From Paenacidovorax monticola (GTDB lineage: Bacteria > Pseudomonadota > Gammaproteobacteria > Burkholderiales > Burkholderiaceae_C): a stretch of DNA of 64,000 nucleotides. Under the pieces are notes generated by a model. It searched no databases, was not told the DNA's origin, and saw nothing but the letters and a program-made list of their open reading frames with translations. The position numbers were made by a program, and so were the translations under genes. Below are positions 18,759-28,349 of the stretch, piece after piece. The stretch covers positions 1,860,001 to 1,924,000 of the forward strand of contig NZ_CP060790.1 of assembly GCF_014489595.1 (NCBI RefSeq). Reading direction: 5' to 3'. Each line of letters starts with the position of its first letter. The stretch's first letter is position 1.

Positions 18759-19858
18759 TCAGCCCGCCTGCGCGAGGTCTTGGGGCTGCTGCGCCAGCGC
18801 CCAGGCCACGTGCTCACGCACCAGGGCGCTGGGATCATGGGCCCGCGCGAGCAATGCGGCCCTCAGCGGGGCCGCCCGTGCCGCGTCGGCCGTGCGCAGC
18901 GCATTGCCCAGCCCCACGGCCAGGTTGCGCAGCCAGCGTTCATGGCCGATGCGGCGGATCGGGCCACCCTCGGTGCGGCGAAGGAAGGTGGCCTCGTCCC
19001 AGGCGAACAGCGCGGCCAGGTCCTGCGCCACCAGCCCCTCCCGGGCATCGAAATCGGGCAGTTGACTGGGCTGGGCGAACTTGTTCCAGGGGCAGGCAAG
19101 CTGGCAGTCGTCGCAGCCGTAGATGCGGTTGCCCATGAGCGGGCGCAGTTCGAGCGGAATCGGCCCCGCGTGCTCGATGGTGAGGTACGAGATGCAGCGC
19201 CGCGCGTCCACGCGGTGCGGCGCCACGATGGCCCGCGTGGGGCACACGTCGATGCAGGCCTGGCAGCTGCCGCAGTGGGCGCTCACCGCCGGCGTGGGCT
19301 CCAGCGGCATATCCACGTAGATCTCGCCGAGGAAGAACATCGACCCCGCCTCGCGGCTCAGCACCAGCGTGTGCTTGCCGCGCCAGCCCTGGCCGCTGCG
19401 GCTCGCCAGCTCGGCCTCGAGCACGGGGCCGAGTCGGTGAACACACGGTGGCCGAAGGGCCCCACGGCCTCGGCGATGCGGTCGCTGAGCTTCTGCAGCC
19501 GCGCGCGCAGCACCTTGTGATAGTCGCGCCCTCGGGCATAGACCGAGACGATGGCCTCGGCGGGGCGCGCCAGGCGGTCGAATTCGATCGCCTGCCAGCC
19601 CGCCGGCGTGGTGCGCGGCAGGTAGTCCATGCGCGCCGTGATCACGCTCACCGTGCCGGGCACCAGCTCCGCAGGGCGCGCGCGCTTGAGGCCGTGCGCA
19701 GCCATGTAATGCATCTCTCCATGGAACCCTTGGGCCAGCCACTGCATCAATCCAGGCTCAGAGGCGGACAAGTCCACACCCGCCACGCCGATTTGGGAAA
19801 ATCCCAGCTCGCGGGCCCAGCCTTGTATTTGAGGAACGAGTTGACTGCTGCACACCAT
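18759..19858 (-). pseudogene. queG: Epoxyqueuosine reductase QueG, frame-interrupted
   Basis: QueG reduces epoxyqueuosine to queuosine in tRNA using cobalamin and two [4Fe-4S] clusters. The N-terminal half reads from MVCSSQLVPQIQGWARELGF to RVFTDSAP. The frame is then lost at four C (19425-19428, minus strand) and resumes as VLEAELASRSGQGWRGKH. One added base gives about 366 residues, normal for QueG. Cluster motifs CGSCQACIDVCP and CDDCQLACPWNKFA are intact, and the C-terminus has HEAT-like helices. The start overlaps the divergent tsaE start by 18 nt. A sequencing deletion is more likely than true loss, because the rest is free of decay. Confidence 0.88.
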
Positions 19859-20356
19859 CACCGCCCCATTGTAGAAAGCGCCCCCCCGCTCCAGAGCCTG
19901 CAGGCCCTCTGGCGCGGCGAGGACGATACCGCCGCATTCGCTCGGCGGCTCGCGGCCCTGCCGGCGCTCGCCAACGCCTACGTCACGCTGCACGGCGACC
20001 TGGGCGCGGGCAAGACCACGCTGGTACGCCACCTGCTGCGCGCCCTGGGCGTGCAGGGCCGCATCAAGAGCCCCACCTATGCGGTGGTGGAGCCGCACGA
20101 GGCCCCGGGCCTGGCAATCTGGCACTTCGACTTCTACCGCTTCGACGACCCGCGCGAGTGGGAGGATGCTGGCTTCAGGGATATTTTCGCCAGCCCCGGC
20201 CTGAAGCTGGCAGAATGGCCGGAAAAGGCGGCAGCGCTCACCCCGCCTGCGGATCTAGCTATCCATCTGGAAGCAATCGACGAGATGCAACGGCACGTCA
20301 CCCTCAAGGCGTTCACCCCGCTGGGCCAGGCCCTGCTCCAGGGCCTGCAGGCATGA
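19841..20356 (+). CDS. tsaE: tRNA t6A threonylcarbamoyladenosine biosynthesis ATPase TsaE
   Basis: 171 residues if translation starts at the TTG at 19841, which has GAGGAACGAG just before it; no in-frame ATG is available. Walker A is GDLGAGKTTLVRHLL. Family blocks KSPTYAVVEPHE, HFDFYRFDDPREWED and LAEWPEKA are all present. TsaE drives turnover of the TsaBD complex that makes t6A37 on tRNAs reading ANN codons. The stop overlaps the amidase start by 4 nt, the common tsaE-amiC pairing. The first 20 residues are poorly conserved, so the start is the main uncertainty. Confidence 0.9.
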   Translation: MTAAHHHRPIVESAPPLQSLQALWRGEDDTAAFARRLAALPALANAYVTLHGDLGAGKTTLVRHLLRALGVQGRIKSPTYAVVEPHEAPGLAIWHFDFYRFDDPREWEDAGFRDIFASPGLKLAEWPEKAAALTPPADLAIHLEAIDEMQRHVTLKAFTPLGQALLQGLQA

Positions 20357-21765
20357 ACGCGCCCACCCGCCCCGGCGCCCTGCCCAGCCCCTCACGCCGC
20401 ACGCTGCTGCAGGGCGGCAGCCTCGTGCTGCTGCTGGGCGTGCAGCAGATCGCGCGCGGCGCCACCATCCTGGCCGTGCGGGTATGGCCTGCCCCCGAGT
20501 ACTCGCGCGTGACCATCGAATCCGACGGCCAGCTCTCGGCCAAGCAGTTCTTCGTGGCCACGCCACCGCGCCTGGCCGTGGACATCGAGGGCATCGACCT
20601 CAGCCCCGCGCTGCGCGAGCTCGTGGCCAAGGTGCGTGCCGATGACCCCAACATCGCAGGCATCCGCGTGGGCCAGAACGCGCCGAACGTGGTGCGCCTG
20701 GTGGTGGACCTCAAGCAGGAGGCCGTGCCCCAGGTCTTCACGCTGCCCCCCATCGCGGCCTACCAGCACCGGCTGGTGTTCGACCTCTACCCCGCCAAGG
20801 CCGTGGACCCGCTGGAGGCCCTGATCGCCGAGCGGCTGAAGGACACCCCGGCACAGGCCACGGCCGCCGCAGCGCCGCCCCCCGCCACCGACCCCCTGGG
20901 CGATTTGATCGCACAGCACAGCCTGCGCCCCGAGCCAGCCCGGCCCGTCGCATCGGCCCCGGCAGCCCCCGCCCCCGCGCCGCAGGTGGCGGCCGCGCCT
21001 GCCCCGCGCGTTCCTGCGGTGCCCGCCACCGCGCGGCAGACCGACCGCCTCATCATCATCGCGCTGGACCCCGGCCATGGCGGCGAGGACCCCGGAGCCA
21101 TCGGCCCGGGCGGCACGCGCGAAAAGGATGTGGTGCTCAAGGTGGCGCACCTGCTGCGCGACCGCATCAACGCCTCGTCGGTGGGCGGCAACCCCATGCG
21201 CGCCTTCCTCACGCGCGATGGCGACTATTTCGTGCCGCTGGGCACGCGCGTGGACAAGGCCCGGCGCGTGCAGGCCGATCTGTTCGTGTCCATCCACGCC
21301 GATGCGTTCACCACGCCCGCCGCGCGCGGCGCCAGCGTGTTCGCGTTGAGCCAGAGCGGCGCGTCCAGCTCGGCCGCGCGCTGGCTGGCCAACAAGGAGA
21401 ACCAGGCCGACTTGGTGGGCGGGCTCAATGTGCGCTCACAGGACCAGCATGTGCAGCGCGCCCTGCTCGACATGAGCACCACGGCGCAGATCAACGACAG
21501 CCTCAAGCTCGGCAGCGTGCTGCTGGGCGAGATCGGCAACATGGCCAAGCTGCACAAGCCGCGCGTGGAGCAGGCAGGCTTCGCCGTGCTCAAGGCCCCC
21601 GACATCCCGAGCGTGCTGGTCGAGACAGCCTTCATCAGCAACCCCGAGGAAGAGGCGCGCCTGCGTAGCAGCGCCTACCAGGAGCAGTTGGCCGACGCGC
21701 TCATGCGCGGCATCACGCGCTACTTCGCCAAGAACCCGCCCCTGGCCCGCAGCCGCTCGGTGTGA
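20353..21765 (+). CDS. amiC: N-acetylmuramoyl-L-alanine amidase (AmiC-type, Tat signal)
   Basis: 470 residues. It cleaves the amide between MurNAc and the stem peptide to separate daughter-cell walls. The N-terminus has a twin-arginine motif SRRTLLQGG (R15/R16) and a hydrophobic stretch, so Tat export to the periplasm is likely, as for E. coli AmiA/AmiC. An AMIN domain (about 38-145) precedes an Ala/Pro-rich linker. The Amidase_3 domain has its zinc ligands in DPGHGGEDPGA (H242), the REKDVVLKVA glutamate and the histidine of FVSIHADAF, plus catalytic glutamate in VLVETAFISN. It is translationally coupled to tsaE. Confidence 0.92.
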   Translation: MNAPTRPGALPSPSRRTLLQGGSLVLLLGVQQIARGATILAVRVWPAPEYSRVTIESDGQLSAKQFFVATPPRLAVDIEGIDLSPALRELVAKVRADDPNIAGIRVGQNAPNVVRLVVDLKQEAVPQVFTLPPIAAYQHRLVFDLYPAKAVDPLEALIAERLKDTPAQATAAAAPPPATDPLGDLIAQHSLRPEPARPVASAPAAPAPAPQVAAAPAPRVPAVPATARQTDRLIIIALDPGHGGEDPGAIGPGGTREKDVVLKVAHLLRDRINASSVGGNPMRAFLTRDGDYFVPLGTRVDKARRVQADLFVSIHADAFTTPAARGASVFALSQSGASSSAARWLANKENQADLVGGLNVRSQDQHVQRALLDMSTTAQINDSLKLGSVLLGEIGNMAKLHKPRVEQAGFAVLKAPDIPSVLVETAFISNPEEEARLRSSAYQEQLADALMRGITRYFAKNPPLARSRSV

Positions 21766-21805
21766 GGGCAATGCGGCCAGGGCCACCGCCGCAGGAGGAT
21801 ACGCC

Positions 21806-22147
21806 ATGGCACAACCCCACACCCCGTCGGGCCAACTGATCCGCCTGGAGCCGCTCGGCGAACGGCTCGCCGCCAGCACCACCACGGCCCTGTTCAAGGC
21901 CGCGCAGCTCGAAGCCGTGCGCGTGGTGCTGCCACGGGGCCAGGCGCTGCGCCAGCACCACGTGCCCGGCGAGATCACGCTGCAGTGCATCGAGGGCGTG
22001 GTGGACCTCACGGCGGGCGGCGCGCCACAGCGCATGCATGCGGGCGACTTCGTGCACCTGGCAGCGCAGCAACCCCATGCGCTCGTGGCCGTCGAGGACG
22101 CCTCCCTGCTGCTCACGATCTGCCTCGTGGCAGGGCCCACGCGCTGA
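21806..22147 (+). CDS. Small cupin-domain protein
   Basis: 113 residues, a single cupin barrel. Motif 1 is reduced (GQALRQHHVPGEITLQCIEG), and motif 2 is MHAGDFVHLAAQQPHALVAVED. Two to three histidines (H51, H52 and one near the end) could bind a metal. A strong AGGAGG site lies 8 nt before the ATG. No catalytic role can be assigned; such proteins often sense or stabilise small molecules. It follows the amidase by 40 nt on the same strand. Confidence 0.8.
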   Translation: MAQPHTPSGQLIRLEPLGERLAASTTTALFKAAQLEAVRVVLPRGQALRQHHVPGEITLQCIEGVVDLTAGGAPQRMHAGDFVHLAAQQPHALVAVEDASLLLTICLVAGPTR

Positions 22148-22284
22148 GCATTTGTCCTACAAGGACGACTCCACATGGCCTACACGTGCCGGCCCGCGGG
22201 CGCGCCACACTGTGGGCAACGGAGCCGCCGCCCGCGCCCCTTCCACGGCACCGCCCGGCGCTCCCCACCCGCAAGGAGAACGCC

Positions 22285-22527
22285 ATGAATACCCGCCATC
22301 TGTGTCTCGCCGCTGCCACCGCAGCCGCGCTCGCCCTCGGGGGCTGCGCCACCCGTCCCACCAATGCCCAGATCGGCACCGGCGTCGGTGCCGTGGCCGG
22401 CGGCGTGGTGGGCAATGCCCTCTTCGGCAACACGCTGGGCACGGTGGGCGGCGCCGCAGCCGGTGCCCTGATCGGCAACGAAGTCGGCAAGAACAACGAC
22501 CGGCCGCAGCGCCAGCGCGGCTACTGA
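22285..22527 (+). CDS. Glycine-zipper lipoprotein (OsmB/YMGG-like)
   Basis: 80 residues with a lipoprotein signal (lipobox LGGC, Cys at residue 21). Two glycine-zipper hairpins follow: VGAVAGGVVGNALFG and GTVGGAAAGALIGNEVG. Proteins of this kind are small outer-membrane lipoproteins, often stress induced; the function is not defined. The ATG has the Shine-Dalgarno AAGGAG. The 137-nt upstream gap holds the small palindrome GTCCT-ACA-AGGAC near 22153. A perfect terminator follows the gene. Confidence 0.82.
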   Translation: MNTRHLCLAAATAAALALGGCATRPTNAQIGTGVGAVAGGVVGNALFGNTLGTVGGAAAGALIGNEVGKNNDRPQRQRGY

Positions 22528-22545
22528 CCCCTCTCATCACCGCCC

Positions 22546-22592
22546 AAGCAAAACCGCCCGCGCACGGCTTCCGTGCGCGGGCGGTTTTGCTT
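22546..22592. terminator. Bidirectional Rho-independent terminator
   Basis: A perfect palindrome of about 21 bp with a 4-5 nt loop, flanked by AAAA and TTTT tracts on each side of a GC stem. It lies between the lipoprotein gene (+) and dedA (-), which converge on it. Confidence 0.92.
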
Positions 22593-22600
22593 GGAGCGGC

Positions 22601-23247
22601 TCAGGCGGCCGCGGCCTTGCGGCCCGCGCGCCAGGCGCCAAAGATCGCGATGAGGCCGGGATGAAGATCAGTGCCCAGATGATCTTGTCCAGATGCAGCC
22701 GCACCCAGGGCAGGTTGCCAAAGAAGTAGCCCGCCGTGACGATGCCCAGCACCCACAGCAGCGCACCGCCCACGTTGAAGGCCGTGAACTTGGCCCGGCC
22801 CATGGCCGCCACACCCGCCACGAAGGGCGCGAAGGTGCGGATGAACGGCATGAAGCGCGCCAGCACGATGGTGATGCCACCATAGCGCTCGTAGAACGCG
22901 TGCGCCTGGTCGAAGGCCTTGCGGTTGAACCAGCGCGAGTCCTCCCACTGGAAGACCTTGGGCCCGAAGTAGCGCCCGATGGCGTAGTTGCACTGGTCGC
23001 CCAGCACGGCCGCCACCAGCAGCATCGCGCAGGCCAGGGGAAAGTTCATGAGCCCCGCGCCGCACAGCGCGCCCACGATGAACAACAGCGAATCGCCGGG
23101 CAGGAACGGCATGACGACCAGCCCCGTCTCGACGAAGACGATGAGGAACAGCAACGCATACACCCAGGGCCCATAGTTCTGCACGAAAGCCTCCAGATAG
23201 CGGTCCACATGCAGGATGAAATCGATCAGGAAGGTGACTAGTTCCAT
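22601..23247 (-). pseudogene. dedA: DedA-family membrane protein, frame-interrupted near the C-terminus
   Basis: DedA/SNARE-associated proteins are inner-membrane lipid or ion transporters. MELVTFLIDFILHVD starts the frame. Family motifs are FVETGLVVMPFLPGDSLLF, GDQCNYAIGRYFG, RFMPFIRTFAPFVAGVAAM and a GYFFGNLPWVR segment. Near 22654-22660 one base appears missing (GG for GGG on the coding strand), after which LIFIPG should continue as LIAIFGAWRAG. As given, the frame runs on into 20-30 foreign residues. With one base restored the protein is 215 residues and stops at 22601, next to the shared terminator. Confidence 0.87.
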
Positions 23248-23334
23248 GGAAAGGCGAAGCGGTGCCGTTGGCGAAGCGGGCATTATCCCCATGCCACCCA
23301 TGCGCCCTTGGCCGCCCCTCCTAAAATCCAGCGG

Positions 23335-25275
23335 GTGAACGACGACACCGCCCCCCTCCCCCCCTCCTCTCGCCGCCCCATCCGCGACCTGCCCGACGAG
23401 CTCATCAGCCAGATCGCCGCGGGCGAAGTGGTGGAGCGGCCCGCGTCGGTGGTGCGCGAGCTGGTGGACAACGCGCTCGACGCGGGCGCCACCCAGATCA
23501 CTGTGCGCCTGCTTGCGGGCGGCGTGCGGCTCATCTCCGTGGAAGACGACGGCGGCGGCATTCCCCAGGCCGAACTGCCCGTGGCCCTGCGCCGCCATGC
23601 CACCAGCAAGATCACCAACCTGCACGACCTCGAGACCGTGGCCACCATGGGTTTTCGCGGCGAGGCGCTGGCGGCGATCAGCTCGGTGTCAGAAACCGCC
23701 CTGCTCTCACGCCCGGCAGGCCAGGACAGCGCCTTCCTGCTCGATGCGCGCAGCGGCGAACTGCGTCCTGCCGCGCGCAGCCAGGGCACGACGGTGGAGG
23801 TCAAGGAACTGTTCTTTTCCACGCCCGCGCGGCGCAAGTTCCTCAAGAGCGACGCCACCGAGCTCGCCCACTGCGTCGAGGCCGTGCGCCGCCACGCCCT
23901 TGCGCGGCCCGACGTGGGCTTCGCCGTCTGGCACGAGGGCAAGCTCGTCGAGCAATGGCGTGCCACTTTCACCCCGGGCGAGTCGAACCCGCAGGATGCG
24001 CTCGCACGCCGCCTGGCCGACGTGCTGGGCGAGGACTTCGTGGAGCAGTCCGTGCCTGTGCAGCACCGCGTGGGGCCCGTCATCGTCACGGGCCGCGCGG
24101 GCGTGCCCGATGCGGCGCGCTCGCGTGCCGACCACCAGTATTGCTATGTGAATGGCCGCTTCGTGCGCGACAAGGTGCTCACGCACGCTGCGCGCAGCGC
24201 CTACGAGGACGTGCTGCACGGCCAGAAGCAGCCCGTGTATGCGCTCTACATCGAGATCGACCCCGCGCGCGTGGACGTGAACGTGCACCCCACCAAGATC
24301 GAGGTGCGCTTCCGCGACAGCCGCGAAGTGCACCAGGCCGTGCGCCACGCCATCGAGAATGCGCTGGCAGCGCCGCGCGCAGCGGCGGCTGCCGCCGCGG
24401 CATCGGCCACCACCGCGCCCGCGGAAGCGGCTCCCGGATCCGTGGCGTGGGAACTCCGGCCCACCCCGGCCCCTGCCCCGGCGCCCATGTGGCAGACACA
24501 GTCCGCCATGCGCTTCGACGAACGCCCCGGCCACCGCGTGAACGATCTGCAGGCGCTCTGGGCCCCATCGCCCCAGCCCACGCCCATGCCACCGGTGCGG
24601 GATGGCGAAGCCGCGCCGGCGTCCATCGCTCCCGCCGTCGCGCCCGCCTACGCCCCCACGCCGCTGCCCGAAGCCCCCGCCGAGGCCGCCTGGCCGCTGG
24701 GCCGCGCCGTGGCACAGATCCACGGGGTCTATATCCTGGCCGAGAATGCCCAGGGCCTGGTGGTGGTGGACATGCATGCCGCGCACGAACGCATCGTCTA
24801 CGAGCGCCTCAAGACCCAGGTGGACGGCTCCGAACGCATCGCGAGCCAGCCGCTGCTGATCCCCGCCACCTTCGCCGCCACCCCCGAGGAGGTGGCCACG
24901 GCCGAAGCCTATGTCGACACATTGCAGCTGCTGGGCCTGGAGGTTGTGCCGTTTTCGCCCAAGACCCTGGCCGTGCGCGCCGTGCCCACCACGCTCGCCC
25001 AGGGCGACGCCGTGGAGCTCGCGCGCAGCGTGCTGGCCGAGCTGGCCGCGCACGACGCCAGCACCGTGGTGCAGCGCGCACGCAACGAGATCCTGGCCAC
25101 CATGGCCTGCCACGGCGCCGTGCGCGCGAACCGCAAGCTCACCATCGACGAAATGAACGCGCTGCTGCGCCAGATGGAGGTGACCGATCGCTCCGACCAG
25201 TGCAACCACGGCCGCCCCACCTGGCGGCAGCTGTCGATGAAGGAAATGGACGCGCTGTTCCTGCGTGGACGCTGA
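23335..25275 (+). CDS. mutL: DNA mismatch repair protein MutL
   Basis: About 646 residues from GTG 23335. MutL couples MutS mismatch recognition to strand incision. The GHKL ATPase motifs are intact: ELVDNALDAGA, EDDGGGIP, HATSKI, TMGFRGEALAAI and SQGTTVEV. The transducer domain follows (DQHYCYVNGRFVRDK-like, VDVNVHPTKIEVRF). A long Ala/Pro linker (about 345-450) leads to the C-terminal dimerisation domain with VVVDMHAAHERIVYE and MACHGAVRAN. The C-terminal endonuclease-type DQHA is replaced by DMHA. The start lies 7 nt after a TAAAAT box with no Shine-Dalgarno; a TTG at 23308 is an alternative. Confidence 0.95.
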   Translation: MNDDTAPLPPSSRRPIRDLPDELISQIAAGEVVERPASVVRELVDNALDAGATQITVRLLAGGVRLISVEDDGGGIPQAELPVALRRHATSKITNLHDLETVATMGFRGEALAAISSVSETALLSRPAGQDSAFLLDARSGELRPAARSQGTTVEVKELFFSTPARRKFLKSDATELAHCVEAVRRHALARPDVGFAVWHEGKLVEQWRATFTPGESNPQDALARRLADVLGEDFVEQSVPVQHRVGPVIVTGRAGVPDAARSRADHQYCYVNGRFVRDKVLTHAARSAYEDVLHGQKQPVYALYIEIDPARVDVNVHPTKIEVRFRDSREVHQAVRHAIENALAAPRAAAAAAAASATTAPAEAAPGSVAWELRPTPAPAPAPMWQTQSAMRFDERPGHRVNDLQALWAPSPQPTPMPPVRDGEAAPASIAPAVAPAYAPTPLPEAPAEAAWPLGRAVAQIHGVYILAENAQGLVVVDMHAAHERIVYERLKTQVDGSERIASQPLLIPATFAATPEEVATAEAYVDTLQLLGLEVVPFSPKTLAVRAVPTTLAQGDAVELARSVLAELAAHDASTVVQRARNEILATMACHGAVRANRKLTIDEMNALLRQMEVTDRSDQCNHGRPTWRQLSMKEMDALFLRGR

Positions 25276-25289
25276 AGCCGTTGCCCCGC

Positions 25290-25318
25290 AAAAAAGCCCG
25301 CATGCGCGGGCTTTTTTT
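25290..25318. terminator. Bidirectional terminator after mutL
   Basis: Stem AAGCCCGC / GCGGGCTT with a short ATGC loop, flanked by an A-tract and a T-tract. It separates mutL (+) from the convergent phosphodiesterase gene (-). Confidence 0.9.
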
Positions 25319-25338
25319 GCTGGATGGCACGCAGATGC

Positions 25339-26502
25339 TCAGTTGTCCCGCGCGGCCTTGGCGTGGTCGGGGAAGTCGGCAAACACGCCGTCCACCCCCA
25401 GGTCGTAGAACAGCCGGTATTCCGCCTTGGGGTCGCCCTTGAAGTTGGACGCTAGGCGGCGCGCTTCGCTGCGGAAGGTGTAGGGGTGCACGAACAGGCC
25501 TGCCGCGTGGGCGTTCTTGAGCACGTCGGTGGCGGGCATCATCACGCGGTCACGCTCGTCGATCTTGCCGTCGCCGTTGAGGTCATCGGGTTTGCCGTCC
25601 TTGTTCTCATCCACGAGCTTGGACGGGATCAGGTAGGGCTTCCAGGGGCCGATGCCGTCGGCATAGGTCTTGACCTCCTTAAGTCCGGAGGACGTGAGCA
25701 GGCTGGCGAAGGTGCGCGAATCGCCCGCCACCGCGAAGTCGTAGGGCTTGTCGTAGGGCGCCACGAGCGAGATGCTGCCGTCGGGATTCACGTCGTCGGC
25801 ATCCACCAGTTGCACCAGGCGCACCTGGGTCTTGGTGCGCAGGTACTTGAGGTTGGACACCTCGAACGACTGCACGATCACCGGAGAGCTTTTGCTCGTG
25901 TAGCCGTACTTGGCCAGGATGGCGAGCAGGCGGTCTTCGAGCTTGAGGCCCTGGTTCACATGGTAGGTGGGGTGCTTGGTCTCGGGATACACGCCGATGG
26001 TGCGGCCCACGCGCACGCTTTCGGACTTGGCCAGGTCCAGCACCTCCTCGAACGTCGGGATCTGGAACTTGCCGTTGTAAGACTGGTCGCGCTCGGCCAG
26101 CGGCTGGATGGCGCGCAGGGTCTTGAGTTCCGCCAGCGTGAAATCGGAAACGAACCAGCCCTCTTCCACCACGCCGTCCACGGTCTTCTTGGTCTTGCGG
26201 CCGGCGAATTCGGCACGCTGCGACACGTCGGTGGTGCCCGTGATGTTGGGCTCGTGGCGGGCCACGAGCACACCGTCCTTGGTGGCCACGAGGTCGGGCT
26301 CGATGAAGTCCGCACCGAGCTCGATAGCCTTCTTGTAGCCCTCGAGCGTGTGGTCCGGCAGGTAGCCCGCGGCACCGCGGTGGCCGATCACCAGGGGTTT
26401 GTCTCCCGTCAGCGTGGGAAATCCGTCGCTGCCGCCGCACGCGGCCAGAACGGCTGCTGCCACCAGGGCCAGCGCCCCCACTTTTACGCCTTGCATTCGC
26501 AT
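25339..26502 (-). CDS. glpQ: Glycerophosphodiester phosphodiesterase, lipoprotein form (GlpQ-like)
   Basis: 387 residues from [16 protein letters not shown], with AGAGGTGAG before the ATG. A lipobox LAAC (mature CGGSDG) predicts an anchored envelope protein. It hydrolyses glycerophosphodiesters to glycerol-3-phosphate and an alcohol. The GDPD core has [39 protein letters not shown] and a late [12 protein letters not shown]. An inserted segment [19 protein letters not shown] looks like two EF-hand-type calcium loops. It converges with mutL. The upstream 223-nt gap also carries the gdhA promoter region. Confidence 0.9.
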   Translation of the reverse strand: MRMQGVKVGALALVAAAVLAACGGSDGFPTLTGDKPLVIGHRGAAGYLPDHTLEGYKKAIELGADFIEPDLVATKDGVLVARHEPNITGTTDVSQRAEFAGRKTKKTVDGVVEEGWFVSDFTLAELKTLRAIQPLAERDQSYNGKFQIPTFEEVLDLAKSESVRVGRTIGVYPETKHPTYHVNQGLKLEDRLLAILAKYGYTSKSSPVIVQSFEVSNLKYLRTKTQVRLVQLVDADDVNPDGSISLVAPYDKPYDFAVAGDSRTFASLLTSSGLKEVKTYADGIGPWKPYLIPSKLVDENKDGKPDDLNGDGKIDERDRVMMPATDVLKNAHAAGLFVHPYTFRSEARRLASNFKGDPKAEYRLFYDLGVDGVFADFPDHAKAARDN

Positions 26503-26670
26503 GGTTCTCACCTCTCTTGGTTGGAGCAAAGACTTTGGGGCTCCATCATGACATCTCCATGACAGTCATGAACGCCCCATTTCAGAGCGAAAAGCACCAA
26601 CAAGTGGCATAACCACCTCAAATTCCCTATATTCGTGCATAGAGTGGTGCATGACGGCATAACTTTTAGA

Positions 26671-26676
26671 CATAAT
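26671..26676 (+). promoter_or_regulatory. Possible -10 box for gdhA
   Basis: CATAAT in an AT-rich patch 50 nt before the gdhA start; a TATATT lies further upstream at about 26626. No clear -35 element was found. Confidence 0.3.
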
Positions 26677-26725
26677 TCGATGCTGCAACGCCGCATCCCC
26701 GTTTTGTCACAAGAGGTTTTTTGGT

Positions 26726-28069
<1,344 letters not shown>

Positions 28070-28134
28070 GAAGCGGCCCTCGATCCCACAGGGGGTCGCG
28101 GGCAGGCTCTCCGCCACCGTGCGTGGCACCACCG

Positions 28135-28160
28135 AAAAAAGGGGCCTTGGGCCCCTTTTT
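28135..28160 (+). terminator. Terminator after gdhA
   Basis: Stem GGGGCC-TTG-GGCCCC flanked by six A and five T. Confidence 0.9.
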
Positions 28161-28349
28161 GCATTCCATCGGTATAAAGCCCAGGCCCCAGAGTGCCGAA
28201 GATGCGGCAACCTCGCCACAGGACGCTACCGATGGCCTCCATCCGTCCATTTGTTCACTAGACTTCCCACAAAGACAACAGGAATTTCCGGACCAACCCC
28301 CGAGGGAAGCAGGCAAGGCCGCCCCCCGCAACCAGGCTAGCGGGTACCC

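Noticed and set aside
20256..20280. A stretch in tsaE (AGCTATCCATCTGGAAGC) resembling the repeat arm
   Set aside because: It matches only at the ends and encodes a segment that may be native to TsaE. There is too little similarity to include it.
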